The translations under genes and the position numbers were made by a program. Of a stretch of DNA of 64,000 nucleotides, positions 21,101-36,766 are shown piece after piece (position 1 is the first letter of the stretch; every line of letters begins with the position of its first letter). Location: NCBI GenBank assembly GCA_034190875.2, contig CM067356.1, forward strand, positions 22,532,258 to 22,596,257. The letters are read 5' to 3'. Below the pieces are notes generated by a model that saw nothing but the letters and a program-made list of their open reading frames with translations, was not told where the DNA came from and did no database searches. The DNA is from Urechis unicinctus (lineage: Eukaryota > Annelida > Polychaeta > Xenopneusta > Urechidae).

Positions 21101-24100
21101 GCGCAATGCATGTGGTTTTGAACTTGTAAACAAACATGTTGCTGTGTTTCTGACTTTTACCGCTTCCCAAATTGATCGAACTATAAATAATTACCACGGA
21201 TGAAATCACCAGCCGAAAAGGGATGAAATTGTCCGTAAAAAACATCATTGCATTCTATAACTCCATCACTTGTGTATGTTTGGTGTTTGGTAGTTGTCTG
21301 AATCGATCTAAAAATAATTGAATGGCATCATAACGTTACATGAAGTATCATAGTGAGCATGGTACCGTTATGACCCATTCTAACCGATTGATGCTCACTT
21401 TGGTGTGAGATCAGCACGTTAGTAAAATAGCCAATAAAAATAAGTTCCTAAAACCTATCTGTAAAAACCAGACCCTCTCTGCAACAAAGGAAAATGCGAT
21501 TGTCACCTGTATTCTTAGTGGCTGACCCAACCAATCATTAGGATCCATGAGCCGCTAATTGTTTAAGCTTGTCTTGAAGTGAAATTGATACACTCTCATG
21601 GCGCATTACAGCAGGTTTCACATCAGTCTCGAGGTCACTTTATCAGACAAAATGCCCAAGCTTACCATGAAACTTTTTTAAATATATTGCAACGCAAGAC
21701 AAGGCAGCGATGGTTTGTAAATCGACGTTAATCAGTATTTTTCTAGCCGTTTGTATACCGAGAATGAGTAAAGAAGACATCATCGATCAATATAAATTCT
21801 ATAACAAAACTTTCCCTTGTTTTATGTTGTGCAGTCCTTGCCTCGAGTAGATTGCTGGTAGAGTGCTTCCAGGAGCCTCACCCTCTATTTAGAAGCTTCA
21901 TTCTGACCAATGAGCATGTGGCATTTCTACTGTAAAGGAGAGATTTGGCTCTGGCAATGTTTACCAACGCCTCCTTGCTCCTGTGCGCTGTACAAGTCGT
22001 CTACATGCTACGGTTGATGCGGGATGAGAGACACTTGCTTGTGAAGTGGTGATCATTCCCACAAGTATAACCTCATGCATTCCACCGCCATTCTGAGTGG
22101 TGTTCTGGTCAAGCGGAATACTGTCTTGAACGTGGCTTAGAGATTCCCGGCGTTAACTTCACAAGCTTTAGCCTCAGGCAAACGATCATCTTATTATCGG
22201 AGGCTATATTTAGATGCTTGGCACGTTCCAATAGCATGTTTCCGAAGTGTCAAAATGGAGTTGTTTCGTTTAGTTCTTACAATACGATTGATAGGTCATA
22301 CCTTAAAAGACTTGTTAACATTTTAGCCATGTTTATTGGAACAATTTTCAGTTTTCAGTTGCATTATTATCCACATTCTTGGGGCCCCAGGCATAATGGT
22401 CACATCCGTTCGTTGACTTGGCATTGTTTCGGTCTAGATTGGGACTATCACGGGATGACATCGATTCACAACAGGGTGAGATCAGTACTGCTGGTCTGTC
22501 AGTATCGCTGCAACTTTAATCAAGTTGTTGATCATTCTTGATAAGAATGCCATTTTGAATAATTTTGATATAACCAGTTACGTAAAGAATATAGAATTGT
22601 TGATTTAAAAAGAAGCATGAGACGCATACATGCGTTTCATCTGAACAAATAAAGCCGTATTAATGCAACATCATACATGTATAACATACGTGTTACAAGT
22701 TTTTAATCGCTGCTTACATTAGAGCGCCCCTTTATCATGCCTACAATTATCATGTATCGTGTAGGTACAAACGAAATTTCTGCTGCAATTCCGTTTTTCA
22801 CGATGCATCAAAACATCTTATCAGTGTCACTTCGGTTGTTTCATATATTATACGGTTTTAAAGCACCCATCAGAAGAATCCCACTTGTACGCCAATGTTT
22901 TCCTTTGATCACACCGACCGGGACTATACTACACATCTTTTGGTATTGGCAACTTGGAAGCTATTGACTGGCTGCTGGCATCACTATCACGAGGCAGCCG
23001 GGGCGGCGTCCGCGATCCAGGTATTACAAAGATCAGTGATCTGATACCACTGAACGTACATTCGCGTGTACTGCTTCATCATAACGTGACGATCGTTACG
23101 AGGAAAACCGCGCGCGAAGTTTATTGTTGATAAGTAATAACTTTTGGTGCTCAAAATATGAAATCGGTCAATTCTATATAGGAATGTAGGAATCTGATTG
23201 TTGGTCGCCATTTGGAGGAAGCAGCTTCGACAGGAAATGGCTGCGTAAGCATTTGTCCTGAGGTATCATTATCCAATGAACATGGGCGACATTGCAGTTA
23301 ATCACATCTCTAACTTTCGATGACGGTTGTTAGGCTTCACCCAGTTGTATTAATCCTGGACGCATGAGACTATTTTGACCGTCAATACCAGCTCCTCTGT
23401 TTAGTGATCTACTCGACGTTATGATTTAAGACTTCCTTTGAACAGCCCGTTATTGCTGTAGACTATTACGCTTCGTTTGGTACATCATATAACAGTGGCT
23501 GGCTGACATTCTCGCTCAATGCTCGCGGTTATATAGTCAATCTCTCACGTTTATTGTAGAAATACTTGCAACAAGATTGAACGCGGAGAGGATACCTTCA
23601 GCCAGAAAGCTTCCACCCTAACCTAACGCGGCAGCAACAATTATCAGCCACAAACCGTCCCATAAAGCCGGCCTTCTACATAAGAAGTGCCCTAATGTCC
23701 GACGCTCTCTGGCCTCCCCGTTTCCCTATAATAAAGCAAGAGTAACGTTCACCCAATCAATCCCGGTACCCAAAGGATTCTCCTGATCAAATATTGCCTT
23801 CAATATAGCCGTAGTAAACCACATTATATGTTCTATCGAATAGTCCATTCCGCCTGAATGGGGTAAATGGTGATCTAGCGCGGGCATTCATCATCCATCC
23901 GAGTTAATCACGTGTGATACAGATTAGTGTGAGGAATTTAATGGCGCCTGTGGTTAAACTGCGACCTCCAGAATATTCATTGTGCTCATGCCAGGGCCAG
24001 ACTCATTACGATGCCTATACATTGCCCGCTTGCGCAGCCGAGTGGTGATTACACACCCATATGGGGCAGGATAATGGGAAAATCTTAAACCCGCTTGGAC

Positions 24101-24461
24101 CTGAATAATGATTCTTGTTCACTCACCTAGGGCTATGTAGTGGCTAACCCCGCGCCCCCTCATCCACTAACCTCCAAATATCGACAATATAGTAAGAAAA
24201 ATACATAATTGAATTTATAAATAATACAGTGTTATGCATTCGATATCCGTCAACACCCTTAGGTAGTGCAATTATCATATATCTCCACAGCCCTTCGATA
24301 TAGTAATACCGTCACCTTTGACAAATGTGATGAATGTTATTAAACCATCACCCTTTCGGCTACTGTTATGGTAAACATTCCCTCCTCCTCCCCGCCCACC
24401 CTCTGGTGTGTAACCATTTAACTTTTACAGTAAAAATCAGGATATATGTCTTTGCCTATCA
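21101..24461. other. Non-coding, nothing recognised
   Basis: No domain-bearing ORF on either strand, no paired inverted ends and no tandem structure were seen. The longest frame (107 codons at 22218-22541) has no family signature. Local G+C rises toward the right. Confidence 0.45.
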
Positions 24462-25180
24462 CACAGGGTCGATGTAGTGCTTTTACCTCTCCTGCGTTGG
24501 GATGTGTAAGGCTATACCTCTACCGCGTTGGGATGTGTAAAGGCTATCCTCTCCCGCGTTGGGATGTGTAATGGCTATATCCTCCCGCTGTTCAGTGAAT
24601 ATGCCGCCCCTGCTAATGGTTATACCTCTCCCGCGTTGGGATGTGTAATGGTTATACCTCTCCCGCGTTGGGATGTGTAATGGCTATACCTCTCCCGCGT
24701 TGGGATGTGTAATGGCTATACCTCTCCCGCGTTGGGATGTGTAATGGCTATATCCTCCCGCTGTTCAGTGAATATGCCGCCCCTGCTAATGGTTATACCT
24801 CTCCCGTGTTAGGATGTGTAATGGTTATACCTCTCCCGCTTTGGGATGTGTAATGGTTATACCTCTCCCGCGTTGGGATGTGTAATGGTTATACCTCTCC
24901 CGCGTTGGGATGTGTAATGGCTATATCCTCCCGCTGTTCAGTGAATATGCCGCCCCTGCTAATGGTTATACCTCTCCCGTGTTTAGGATGTATAATGGTT
25001 ATACCTCTCCCGCTTTGGGATGTCTAGTTGTTATTCCTCCCTCGCATTAGGGTGCATAATGATTATCCCTCGCTCGCGTTTGGGTGTTTTATGGTTATAC
25101 CTCCCACGTGGCGGGGTGTGAAATGAATATACCCCCTTTGTGGTGTGTGATGGTTATACCTCGCCCGCTTAAGTAACGGC
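24462..25180. repeat. 32-bp minisatellite with a 173-bp higher-order unit
   Basis: The base unit is TACCTCTCCCGCGTTGGGAT followed by GTGTAATGGTTA (32 bp). A divergent insert beginning CTGTTCAGTGAATATGCCGC occurs at 24588, 24761 and 24934, exactly 173 bp apart each time, so blocks of several 32-bp units have been duplicated as a higher-order repeat. Units near the right end (25020-25180) are more diverged, as is usual at the edge of an array. Confidence 0.93.
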
Positions 25181-26272
25181 TTTATCCCACGCAATAGATT
25201 GATTGCTGTATCTCACTGGCATTCCTCTTGCCGGATAATTGCGAGCCAACTCTTTTCTGGCATCGCAGCAAGCTGGGTGCTACTCGGCTCGAATCAAGTC
25301 AATCCAATCGATGCTGCAGTTTAATGGGTAAATTTCTTACCAGAACAAGTTATCAGAAAGAGGTATGCTGTTCACAAGATTTGATTTAACAGTACTTACT
25401 AAACACGTTGTTATATGCACTATTTCTATTGAACAGTTCCCAAGATCTGGTGTGCCGGGTCATTACTATCAGTGGCCGTTAGACGAGTCGCGCATGTATC
25501 ACACGTAGTGATGGCCATGAATTGGCCGCCTGTGAACAATGAACGCCGGCGCCCTCGGCAACGGTAACAGGTCCGACAATTGGCGATTATCCGAATGGGC
25601 AGTGAGTCCCCTTTGTTTGTCCATATAGTGTTGACACAACTAGTAACCTGAAGTCTTTTGTTCGATTGACAACTCGACATAGGAGTCGCCGCCTATGGTT
25701 CTATGCTGCCAATATGACGCAGCTGCAGCCTCCTTGCGCCATAGCACCCTGATAACGGAGGGCAGGGGATTTCGACATTGACGGGAGAGAGGTAATTAGT
25801 GGCATGTAGATGCGGCTCATTAGAGTGCCGTGCTCGTGCCGAGGCGGGGTCGCTTCTATCTGGCCATTGCGCTCCACAACACCACAACTTGATACATAGC
25901 TTTTGAGGTAAGAAAGACATTTTCAGCTGGCCATTTCTCCCGTATCGATTAAGGCAGGACCAGGCGTCCGCGGAGACATTTGATGGCCAATTCGGCCCCC
26001 TGGCGGCGATTGGCTAGCCGGATATTGGACTATGGATACCAATAGCAAACTGAGCCATGTGTGCGGTTATTCGCACGGGAAGAGACTGGGTGGGTTAGTA
26101 AAGTCGGCCTGGCAGTGACACAACGGTGTCCATTTATCATGGGTCGTATCCCGCTTACGGCAATTGACAGTGTGTCGTTTATTGATCAGTAGAGATGAGG
26201 AAAAAGGATAGTTTGATATAACTTTCATATTTCGGTTGCCCCGCGGATAACAGGGCAAGTCAAGTTAACCAA
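25181..26272. other. UNC93A: Upstream region of the UNC93-like gene
   Basis: The G+C and CpG content is visibly higher than in most of the window, especially 25430-26150, which would fit a promoter or 5' UTR region. No TATA box or initiator can be assigned. The minus-strand ORFs here (63-96 codons) have no recognised domain. An in-frame TAA at 26219-26221 lies 51 bp before the ATG at 26273, which supports that ATG as the start. Confidence 0.4.
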
Positions 26273-28545
<2,273 letters not shown>

Positions 28546-28845
28546 TTTTTTTTTGTGCATCGCTTTAAAAGTTACAAGTCTTATTATAACTATTTGTGCC
28601 ATGTATAAAAACACTGTCGAACTTTTAACCATGGAAAAAGTCTATCACAGATTTCTTTTGAGCTACGTAAGGAAAACTAATATAACCGAGAAACGAGTCA
28701 ATAAGATGCTAGCGTACATGCTATTGAAGAACCAGGCCCACGGCATGATTTCAACCGGCGACAATTATGCAGATCTGGGGTATTTTATAACAAACTAGAT
28801 TCACCTAATTGAGGCTAGTCCGCTTTTAGCGCTTATATCTTTCAG

Positions 28846-28877
28846 TTGAAAAACAGCCTCTCTTTGGTTCTTCGTAA
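28846..28877 (+). CDS. UNC93A: Possible alternative last exon of UNC93-like gene
   Basis: A good acceptor (TATATCTTTCAG, ending at 28845) lies downstream of the stop at 28545. Inside exon 3 a GCCG|GTATAT donor at 28529 would leave phase 1, and joining to 28846 gives a short in-frame tail ending at TAA 28875-28877 (total 558 residues). Both ends suit the variable hydrophilic tail that follows TM12 in this family. Which is used cannot be decided from the sequence. Confidence 0.35.
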
Positions 28878-29855
28878 TGCCAACCTAAACTACATCGCAT
28901 TGTCTGGTAAGCTACAAGAGGGGCGACCATGTACACCTTGTACCAGACGCAGTTCACCATATCCTATGTAATTCATAACCCCTAACCCCTCAAATAAATC
29001 CACATCGATGTCAGCATGTTTTCTTTGGTTACCTTGGATATGGTTGGAATATGCGCATATCAACGTGATGGGCATCCAATGGTGGCAACAGCCTCGGGTC
29101 CAAGTCTAAAGTACTTTCCGGATATTGCCTCGAACTAATGCTCTCAGGCATTTATTAATATGCTATGGAATGGAATCTTGATTTTTTTCTAAGAGAGAGA
29201 AATCAAACAGCGATATAACAGGATCATCTGAATGCATGAAAACCTGAATGCATCACATGGTCTTCGCATGATCAATAAGGCAAGGATCAAAAGCATTATC
29301 TTAGCTTTTCATACACATCTGTACTTCAAAGCAGCCCAGCAGTTTTTAGTTCCAGGTTCGCTTGTCATTGATGTCTCGATTTCAGTCCAAAGCCATGACG
29401 TACGGTACACGATCAGAGTGATAGCTAAATTGATACTGCTGCTTTGGATTAACAGGGAAGTAATAATTTGCGACCTCATTTATTTCTGCCTGGAGTTGGT
29501 GTTTGGAGTGTCACACTGTGATATTTACATTGCACTCAAAGAACCGATATTTGTCACTTGGCGCGTTTGCAGATTACTCCGCTCACCGACATTATTGACC
29601 ATGTCTTCACACTTATGCACCGAAAGCAATCTGCCACGGCACAGTCGGCCCATCTCGTTCTTCTATGCTATGTCAGGCACCACAAGCGTTTCCATTATTG
29701 GTTTTGAACCACAATTGAGGTATTTGTAGCATTAAACATAATGCTGCAAAGTGCAATGTCTCAGTTTGATAAGTTTAGACTGGTCCACGTTTCAACCCGT
29801 ACAGCTTGTTCGATGCGCGATGTCAAATGTGGATGTCAATCGCCGGTTAGCGATC
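28878..29855. repeat. Diverged dispersed repeat family, copy 1 (left part)
   Basis: Non-coding sequence related to 36.97-37.8 kb and 47.6 kb onward. Landmarks are TACCAGACGCAGTTCACCAT near 28937, TACCAGGTACGGTCTGCCAT near 36986 and TACCAGACACAGTCCATCAA near 47650. The phrase GATGTCAGCATG near 29007 is matched by GATGCTGACATG near 37042. A 165-codon ORF at 29232-29729 lies in this repeat. The related 37-kb copy does not keep it open, so it is not called as a gene. Confidence 0.6.
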
Positions 29856-29860
29856 ATTAC

Positions 29861-30120
29861 CAGGCCCGTAGGCAGGGGGGTGGGGGTGGGGTGGGGTATG
29901 GGGGTTCGAGGGGTTCGAACGAACCGCCCACTTTGCCAAGAAAGATCCGCCTTACTATAGCGCATTTGTGTATATATAGATATATCGTGTGTCGATGGTG
30001 CCTTTAATTATGGTCTTATAACCGCATCGGTATCAGCCAGGAGAAAGGTCCACTACTGAGGGGAAAAAAAAACCCCCCCCCCCCCCCCCTCCCCTACTAA
30101 AAATCCTGGCTACGGGCCTG
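29861..30120. mobile_element. 260-bp MITE with TIRs and ATTAC target duplication
   Basis: The left end CAGGCCCGTAGGCAGG and the right end CCTGGCTACGGGCCTG are inverted copies with one mismatch over 16 bp. ATTAC flanks both sides (29856-29860 and 30121-30125), giving a 5-bp target-site duplication. Just inside the ends are G-rich (29874-29915) and A9-C17 (30064-30089) tracts. There is no transposase, so it is non-autonomous. The 5-bp TSD does not fit the 8 bp usual for hAT, so the superfamily is left open. Confidence 0.85.
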
Positions 30121-30284
30121 ATTACCCCAGTGATTATACATCCAACCAACATATCTGGACGACTATCATAGCACCATTACCTTTCATTCTGGTAGCAACG
30201 GAAGAACTTCCCAATGCATTCAATTGTAATCACTTCAACGGCCATATTTACTATTTTAAGACCCCACAAATTCTCTGCCTCTGT

Positions 30285-30490
30285 ACTTGTCAAATATCTT
30301 TGGCGAACTTCCAATGTATGCAGTGGTTGCAGGTTAACAAAAAACAATTTCAGCGAACTATATTCCAATCACAAATGAAACATTCAAGTATGAGGTGCCA
30401 AACAAATAAGAACCAAACAAAGAAACGTTACGATGCTCTGTTTATCACTACCAGTTTCCGTCTCCTACCATTAGCGGTAGTCGGCACAGC
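30285..30490 (+). repeat. Left arm of a ~200-bp inverted duplication
   Basis: Starts ACTTGTCAAATATCTTTGGC and runs through GATGCTCTGTTTATCACT to GCGGTAGTCGG. Its reverse complement is at 31065-31268 with roughly 90% identity. This arm lies in the native orientation of the dispersed repeat family, as shown by the TGAGGTGCCAAACAAAT phrase that also occurs near 47841 and 60352. Confidence 0.9.
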
Positions 30491-31064
30491 ATGTGACATA
30501 CAATATGAAGGACAATAACCACAATGAGTGTTTGGTGGACGACTCCCGGGCGATAATAGTGACAGGTATATCGTGTCTTTCTCATACACAATCAGTTAAG
30601 TGGCAACACAGGTGTCATTTCATGTTAGACTTCAGTACATCCTGCTGAAGTTACTTAAGCCCAGATTTTCCGACAAAAAATTATCTAAATGGCAAACCAA
30701 ATAGTTCTGATAGCAACATTCATTACGCAGTCAGGAAAATGAGAAAGGAACAATGCGTGCCAACCAATCAAGAGAAGTAAGAAGGAGTGATGAGAGAATA
30801 TGTTGGGTGTGAGAGTAGTGGTGGAGGGGGGGGGGGGGTGGAGAAAAGGGGAGAAGTGTGCAGTAAGACGCATGTTGTTTCCCCGAAGAGGAACATTGCA
30901 TGTTATAACTAAGAATATGACACCAGCCCTTGTGCAGTATAGGAGAGAAAATATGATTTGTAACAGAAATATATATTCTTCAATGGTGCATCAGTTAATT
31001 GTTGCCTAACAAATGTAAGGTGATCTACAGCAGCAAATATTACTACGCTTTTGGACTGGGCTGA
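30491..31064. repeat. Spacer between inverted arms, repeat-family sequence
   Basis: Non-coding. The phrase GACACCAGCCCTTGT at 30919 recurs at 48228 and 60739, and TAACAGAAATATATATTCTT near 30961 has relatives near 49851 and 62351, so this is part of the long dispersed repeat family. A G13 run lies near 30825-30838. Confidence 0.65.
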
Positions 31065-31268
31065 ATACCGAATACCGCCAATGGCAGGAGACGGGAACTG
31101 GAAGTGATAAACAGAGCATCGTAACGTTTCTTTGTTTTGGTTCTTATTTATTTGGCACATCATACTTGAATGGTCCATTGGTGATTGGAATATAGTTCGC
31201 TGAAATTGGTTTCTGTTAACCTGCAACCACTGCATACATTGGGAAGTTGCCAAAGATATTTGACAAGT
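31065..31268 (-). repeat. Right arm of the inverted duplication
   Basis: Reverse complement of the left arm, ending ...GCCAAAGATATTTGACAAGT at 31268, where similarity stops abruptly a few bases before a TA-rich microsatellite. The two arms resemble each other much more than other copies of the family do, so the inversion-duplication is recent relative to the family. Confidence 0.9.
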
Positions 31269-31269
31269 C

Positions 31270-32116
<847 letters not shown>

Positions 32117-35100
32117 TCACATTAGTCTCAGCACTAATAGCATTCGTAGTGCCTGTGTGCATGTTCGTGGTTGTTTGTGTGTATGTGTGTGCATTTTTTT
32201 TCGACATCAAAGCGCTTCACAAGCTGGCGCTTGCTGAGCCAACGACATAAAACGCGTCCATACCTGCGAGATTTCATTCATTATGCATTAGATTATAAAG
32301 CAAGCCGGCGCAAAGGCACTATCTTGTTTGATACTGGTGCAGTGTATTTATAGCATTGGCTCAAACAAGCTCTATATATGATGATATAATATGAGAAAAG
32401 TACCAAAGATATGTTCACAACGTCTCATGATGTAGCTGTGTGTTGTCAAGTGATGTGAAAATATCTGTCACGAATAGTCACCGTTAATTACAAAACGAGG
32501 AAGGGGTCAGTAATGTATCAGTGAGGTCCTAAGTTACTCTGAATCATTTAATCTAGGAACATATATATGTACCGACTATGAATGTGTGTAATACGAAAAT
32601 CATGGCATAGATTTATTTCGGCGTGATCCTTTCTGCTGCGCGTAACCCTTCATTTTCTGCAGCTCAGCTACCACATGCGTTTCACAATCATAGCGCAATT
32701 ACTTACAATATGGCACTAGCTAGCAAGACAACACACTGCTAGGTTATGAACGAAGTCCTTTGATATTTTTACCTGACAAATTTTCGTTCCTTGGAGCTAC
32801 AATCATGAGTTCATAGATGTGATAAGAGTTGGTAAAGTGTTCATCTTACCCCATAGGTTAGATCCTTTGTTAATTTGTAAAGATGTGTCAAAGCTGCTCC
32901 CCCAGTCACTTTGCCCATTGATTTTCGGCAACAACAGTTAGTCTTAATTGGATATAACGAACGGATATCAATGCGAGTTCAGCTAAGCGTAATTTAACGA
33001 ATATTAATTTCTTATGCTTGGTGTATTGACTAGTTCGTTATAACTCTAAATTGGTTGAATTGATATTATTGATATAAACTTATGTCTCTACGTCTGAGCT
33101 TTACTATACAGCGACCAAGCGAGCCAACCCACAATTGGAAATGCTCTTTTCTGCCACCAAACTGTGATAGTGGTGCCAAATTACTGTAATAAACCGCGCG
33201 TTTCATAAGGCATACATTGCCACATAATACCAACGCTGATTGCTTTTCACTCCTGGTATTGACTGCAGCCGAAATGCTCCTAGCGCAAACAGTGCGCAAG
33301 AGAATGATTAAGTGAGTCATTTGGTAATGTTACCTTGTCAACCTGAGCATCGTAGATAGCCGCGTCAGCCTGATCTGTACGTAGTTAAATGAAGCATATT
33401 AGTTTCTGTGGTATTGTGCCGCATCACACAGCATGTATGTGGGTAAGTTTCAGCATATATGTGTTTCAGAACGCATGTGTTGCAAACCTGACAACATGGG
33501 CATGACAGCGACAGATCCGTGCATGAACATCAATCAATGACCATGTTTCGTGAATCGCACTAAGATTGTGTCGAAATTTTTTGCCGTTCATCAAGACCGT
33601 AAATTCTAGATGATTCTGCTTGTTTGCTATTGCTTCTATTACACGATACCACTGGCCATTGCAGCCACGGTAACAGTTCATTGGTCACCAATCATGCTGC
33701 CTATGCCAACTTCAATATGCCATTTGCACACAATACTACAGCCACGGCTAACGTGAAAATAGTTGTACTGTATCAAAGTCTACTGCATATATCTAGCTGC
33801 TGATGTTATAAAGAGCACATTGCGTTAAAGCACCAACAACACACGACCAAATTGTGGCTTGACTTGAGCTATGCAAGCATGTGAAAGCATATTCTTTGAT
33901 GACGAATGATGTGAGCACCAAAAAGAGGAGCGGAGAGTTATTATATGCATCATAAGTCACATCAATGTGTATAAGCAATAATTTATCAACAAAATTCAGA
34001 GGAATATTAACATGCGAATAGACTCGTATTTACAAAACCAGGGCTATGCTTATATGATAGAAGCATTTGACCTATCATGTTTTAAACATATTATAGTGTA
34101 TTTGACGTTGTTCTTTAAATTGATCACGATTTTTAAATTCAAGAGCATGAATATTTAGACTGTATTCATTTGATAGCTCATTGGCATTATTGCCAATCGC
34201 ACATGGGCCCAAATTCTAATACTGAAGCTTCCAACATCGATATCTATTACCAGAATAAATACCCAGTAATACTGACGCCTTCAACATTGATGACAACGAA
34301 CCGGGCAGTCACAAGTAGGATGTTTATATTTGACGCACACAATATCCCACAAGCTTCTCGGCTACCATTACCGTTCTTCATCCTCAGAAACACTGTGGAT
34401 GTTGCTCTCATGGGTCCAACATTGAGCAAATAAACGTCATAGGCAATTCCAGGTGATTGACAAGGGTATTTGTATGCTAATATTGTATATGTTCTGTGTT
34501 TTGAGCCATTCAGTGGTATGTGCTTGATTTAAGACTAATTAATTGATTCAAACAGGCTATATCTTGCTAATTAGCATCATTGATTCTAGCGTGAAGAGAT
34601 GCATACGATTTTGTCCTTTAACATATTGATGTTTGTTGCTGTTAGATCGTTTTATATAGTCTGTGACAAAGATTCATTAAAAATGCACCCCCCCCCACCC
34701 ACCCCACATTCAAGGCTACCCGCTATGGGCCCGGGATGTAATAGGCTGAATAAAACTTATAATAGGAGGCTACCTAGCGACTCGTAACCGTGAAAGATAT
34801 GTTCTTGGTGAGAGACATGTCTGCAGCGCACCACTTAGGCTCAATAAGCTTGATCTAGCTAATCGCCTGGTGGTGAAATGTCTGGTGGTGTAATAGCTGT
34901 CAATGCGTTACATCGCTTTACCTCTTTGCTTATATTCATTTTTATTTTACATTTGCCCTCTGTTTTCGTTTATCCTAGGAAATCGGGTGCTCATTCAGGT
35001 AAAACATTGTATCTATTTGTATGCACCATATTGCACATTCGTGTTGCTGAACCTGTACTTACCTTACCTAAACGAAAAAAGTGGCAATGCAATACTTGGA

Positions 35101-36142
35101 ATGGATCAACAAAGTTATCAACTGCGCTCTGGGATTCCCTAGATTTGCTTACTTTGCAAATACCTGTTGTTACCAGGACTATGCCTACAATTTCATTGAC
35201 ACTACCTATCGCAAATATAAGAACAATTAACACCATTTAGGGCTTTGCGTAGAATAAACAGATGTAACGATCTGACTATAAATGAAATACATAAATTGTA
35301 TGCATACAGATTGCCGTAATAGCATTTCACTGAACAAAATGACTACGATTAATAGATGCTCTGCTCGTTGAACCAAATGCATTGTGACCAATATAGAAAA
35401 GATAATATTGCAATAAAGTGGTCCCCGTCGCACAACACGCACACATAGGTGTTGTATACTCCCTGTTTCGCCATACAAGCTATTTGTTCTTACTCGCTTC
35501 GATTTTGCAAGACGCTGCCGCCAACCGACGAACAACTGCCAGGTTAATTGGCTTGTTACCCTACTTGTCTTCGACGTCACGGTGATGATATAAATGCTAC
35601 GAAAGCGCGCTGACCTGCTAATTTACGGCTTACTGGTTATATAGATCATACAGATTGTGATATGTCAGCACTCGCGCAATACTCACAGACTGGCGCAAAT
35701 CGAGAGCAAAAAAAAATTCTCTTGATCCTCGCGAAAACAAAAAATCGTCCGGACAAAACATCAGAGCATGCTTGATTCTGTGAATCACCTACGCAGCATA
35801 ATGGCTGATTAAAAAGCTACAACATCAGTCACCTTTGGACTGTTCCCATACATCCGTTGATTGCCCGCATTAAATATGAAAATGATATGACGAAACGCTA
35901 ATGCTCAGGCAGCTATGCTCGTCCCAAATACCCACATTGTCCTGTGAAGGTGAAAAGAATTGTACTTAGTATCTAAACAGAAGTCCGTAATCATCTCCCT
36001 ATCCATTAAAGGATATATACGCACCAGGGATAAATCCGATCATTAATTGAAGGTTATTAAATTACGAAGCCGGATTGTATAATACAACATTCGGCTTATA
36101 CGTTTATTAGCCGACTAAAGCTAATGAATGCACAGAACGTGA
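32117..36142. repeat. Non-coding, dispersed repeat family copy 1 (right part)
   Basis: No gene. Diverged similarity is visible to 38.95-39.4 kb (ATTTATAGCAT at 32345 and 39108, with GGGTCAGTA phrases near 32505 and 39319), to 41.86 and 50.67 kb (the phrase GGAAATGCT...CTGTGATA near 33139), and to 52.6 kb (AAACACTGTGGATGTTGCT near 34389). A C-rich tract at 34687-34707 followed by CTACCCGCTATGGGCCC may be one decayed end of a MITE like that at 29.9 kb. Confidence 0.5.
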
Positions 36143-36214
36143 TCATATATATATATATGCATATATGCATGCATATATATATATATGTTTACATATATAT
36201 ATACATATATATGA

Positions 36215-36249
<35 letters not shown>

Positions 36250-36489
36250 CATGTACATATGTCTGCATATATATATTGATACTTATTTATACATATTCAG
36301 ATGTTTATACATATGCTATATATGTATGTATACATATATAGACATATATATATATATATATATATATATGTAAGTATATATAAAAATATTTGTGTATATA
36401 TATGCATATATATAACTATATATACATATATGCACATATATTTATTTATATACATATAAAATAATATGATGGTAATAATAGTTTATTTC

Positions 36490-36532
<43 letters not shown>

Positions 36533-36540
36533 GATATATT

Positions 36541-36594
<54 letters not shown>

Positions 36595-36654
36595 TTACAT
36601 AGATATATATATGTTATATATATATATATAATGTTTTATATATATATATATAAA

Positions 36655-36715
<61 letters not shown>

Positions 36716-36766
36716 TTATATATACATATATATATGTATGCGAATATATATACATATGTTTTCGTT
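36143..36766. repeat. Long TA-rich compound microsatellite
   Basis: TA dinucleotides with GCATATATGCATGCATAT, TGTATACATA and AAATAATATG interruptions over about 620 bp. The 100-codon ORF at 36466-36768 is IYIY repeat and not a gene. Confidence 0.94.

Noticed and set aside
29232-29729. 165-codon plus-strand ORF
   Set aside because: No domain, lies in a diverged repeat, and the related copy at 37.3-37.8 kb does not preserve the frame.
34684-34735. Second MITE end (C-rich tract plus CTACCCGCTATGGGCCC)
   Set aside because: Only one end is visible, it is poorly matched to the 29.9-kb MITE, and no partner or TSD was found.
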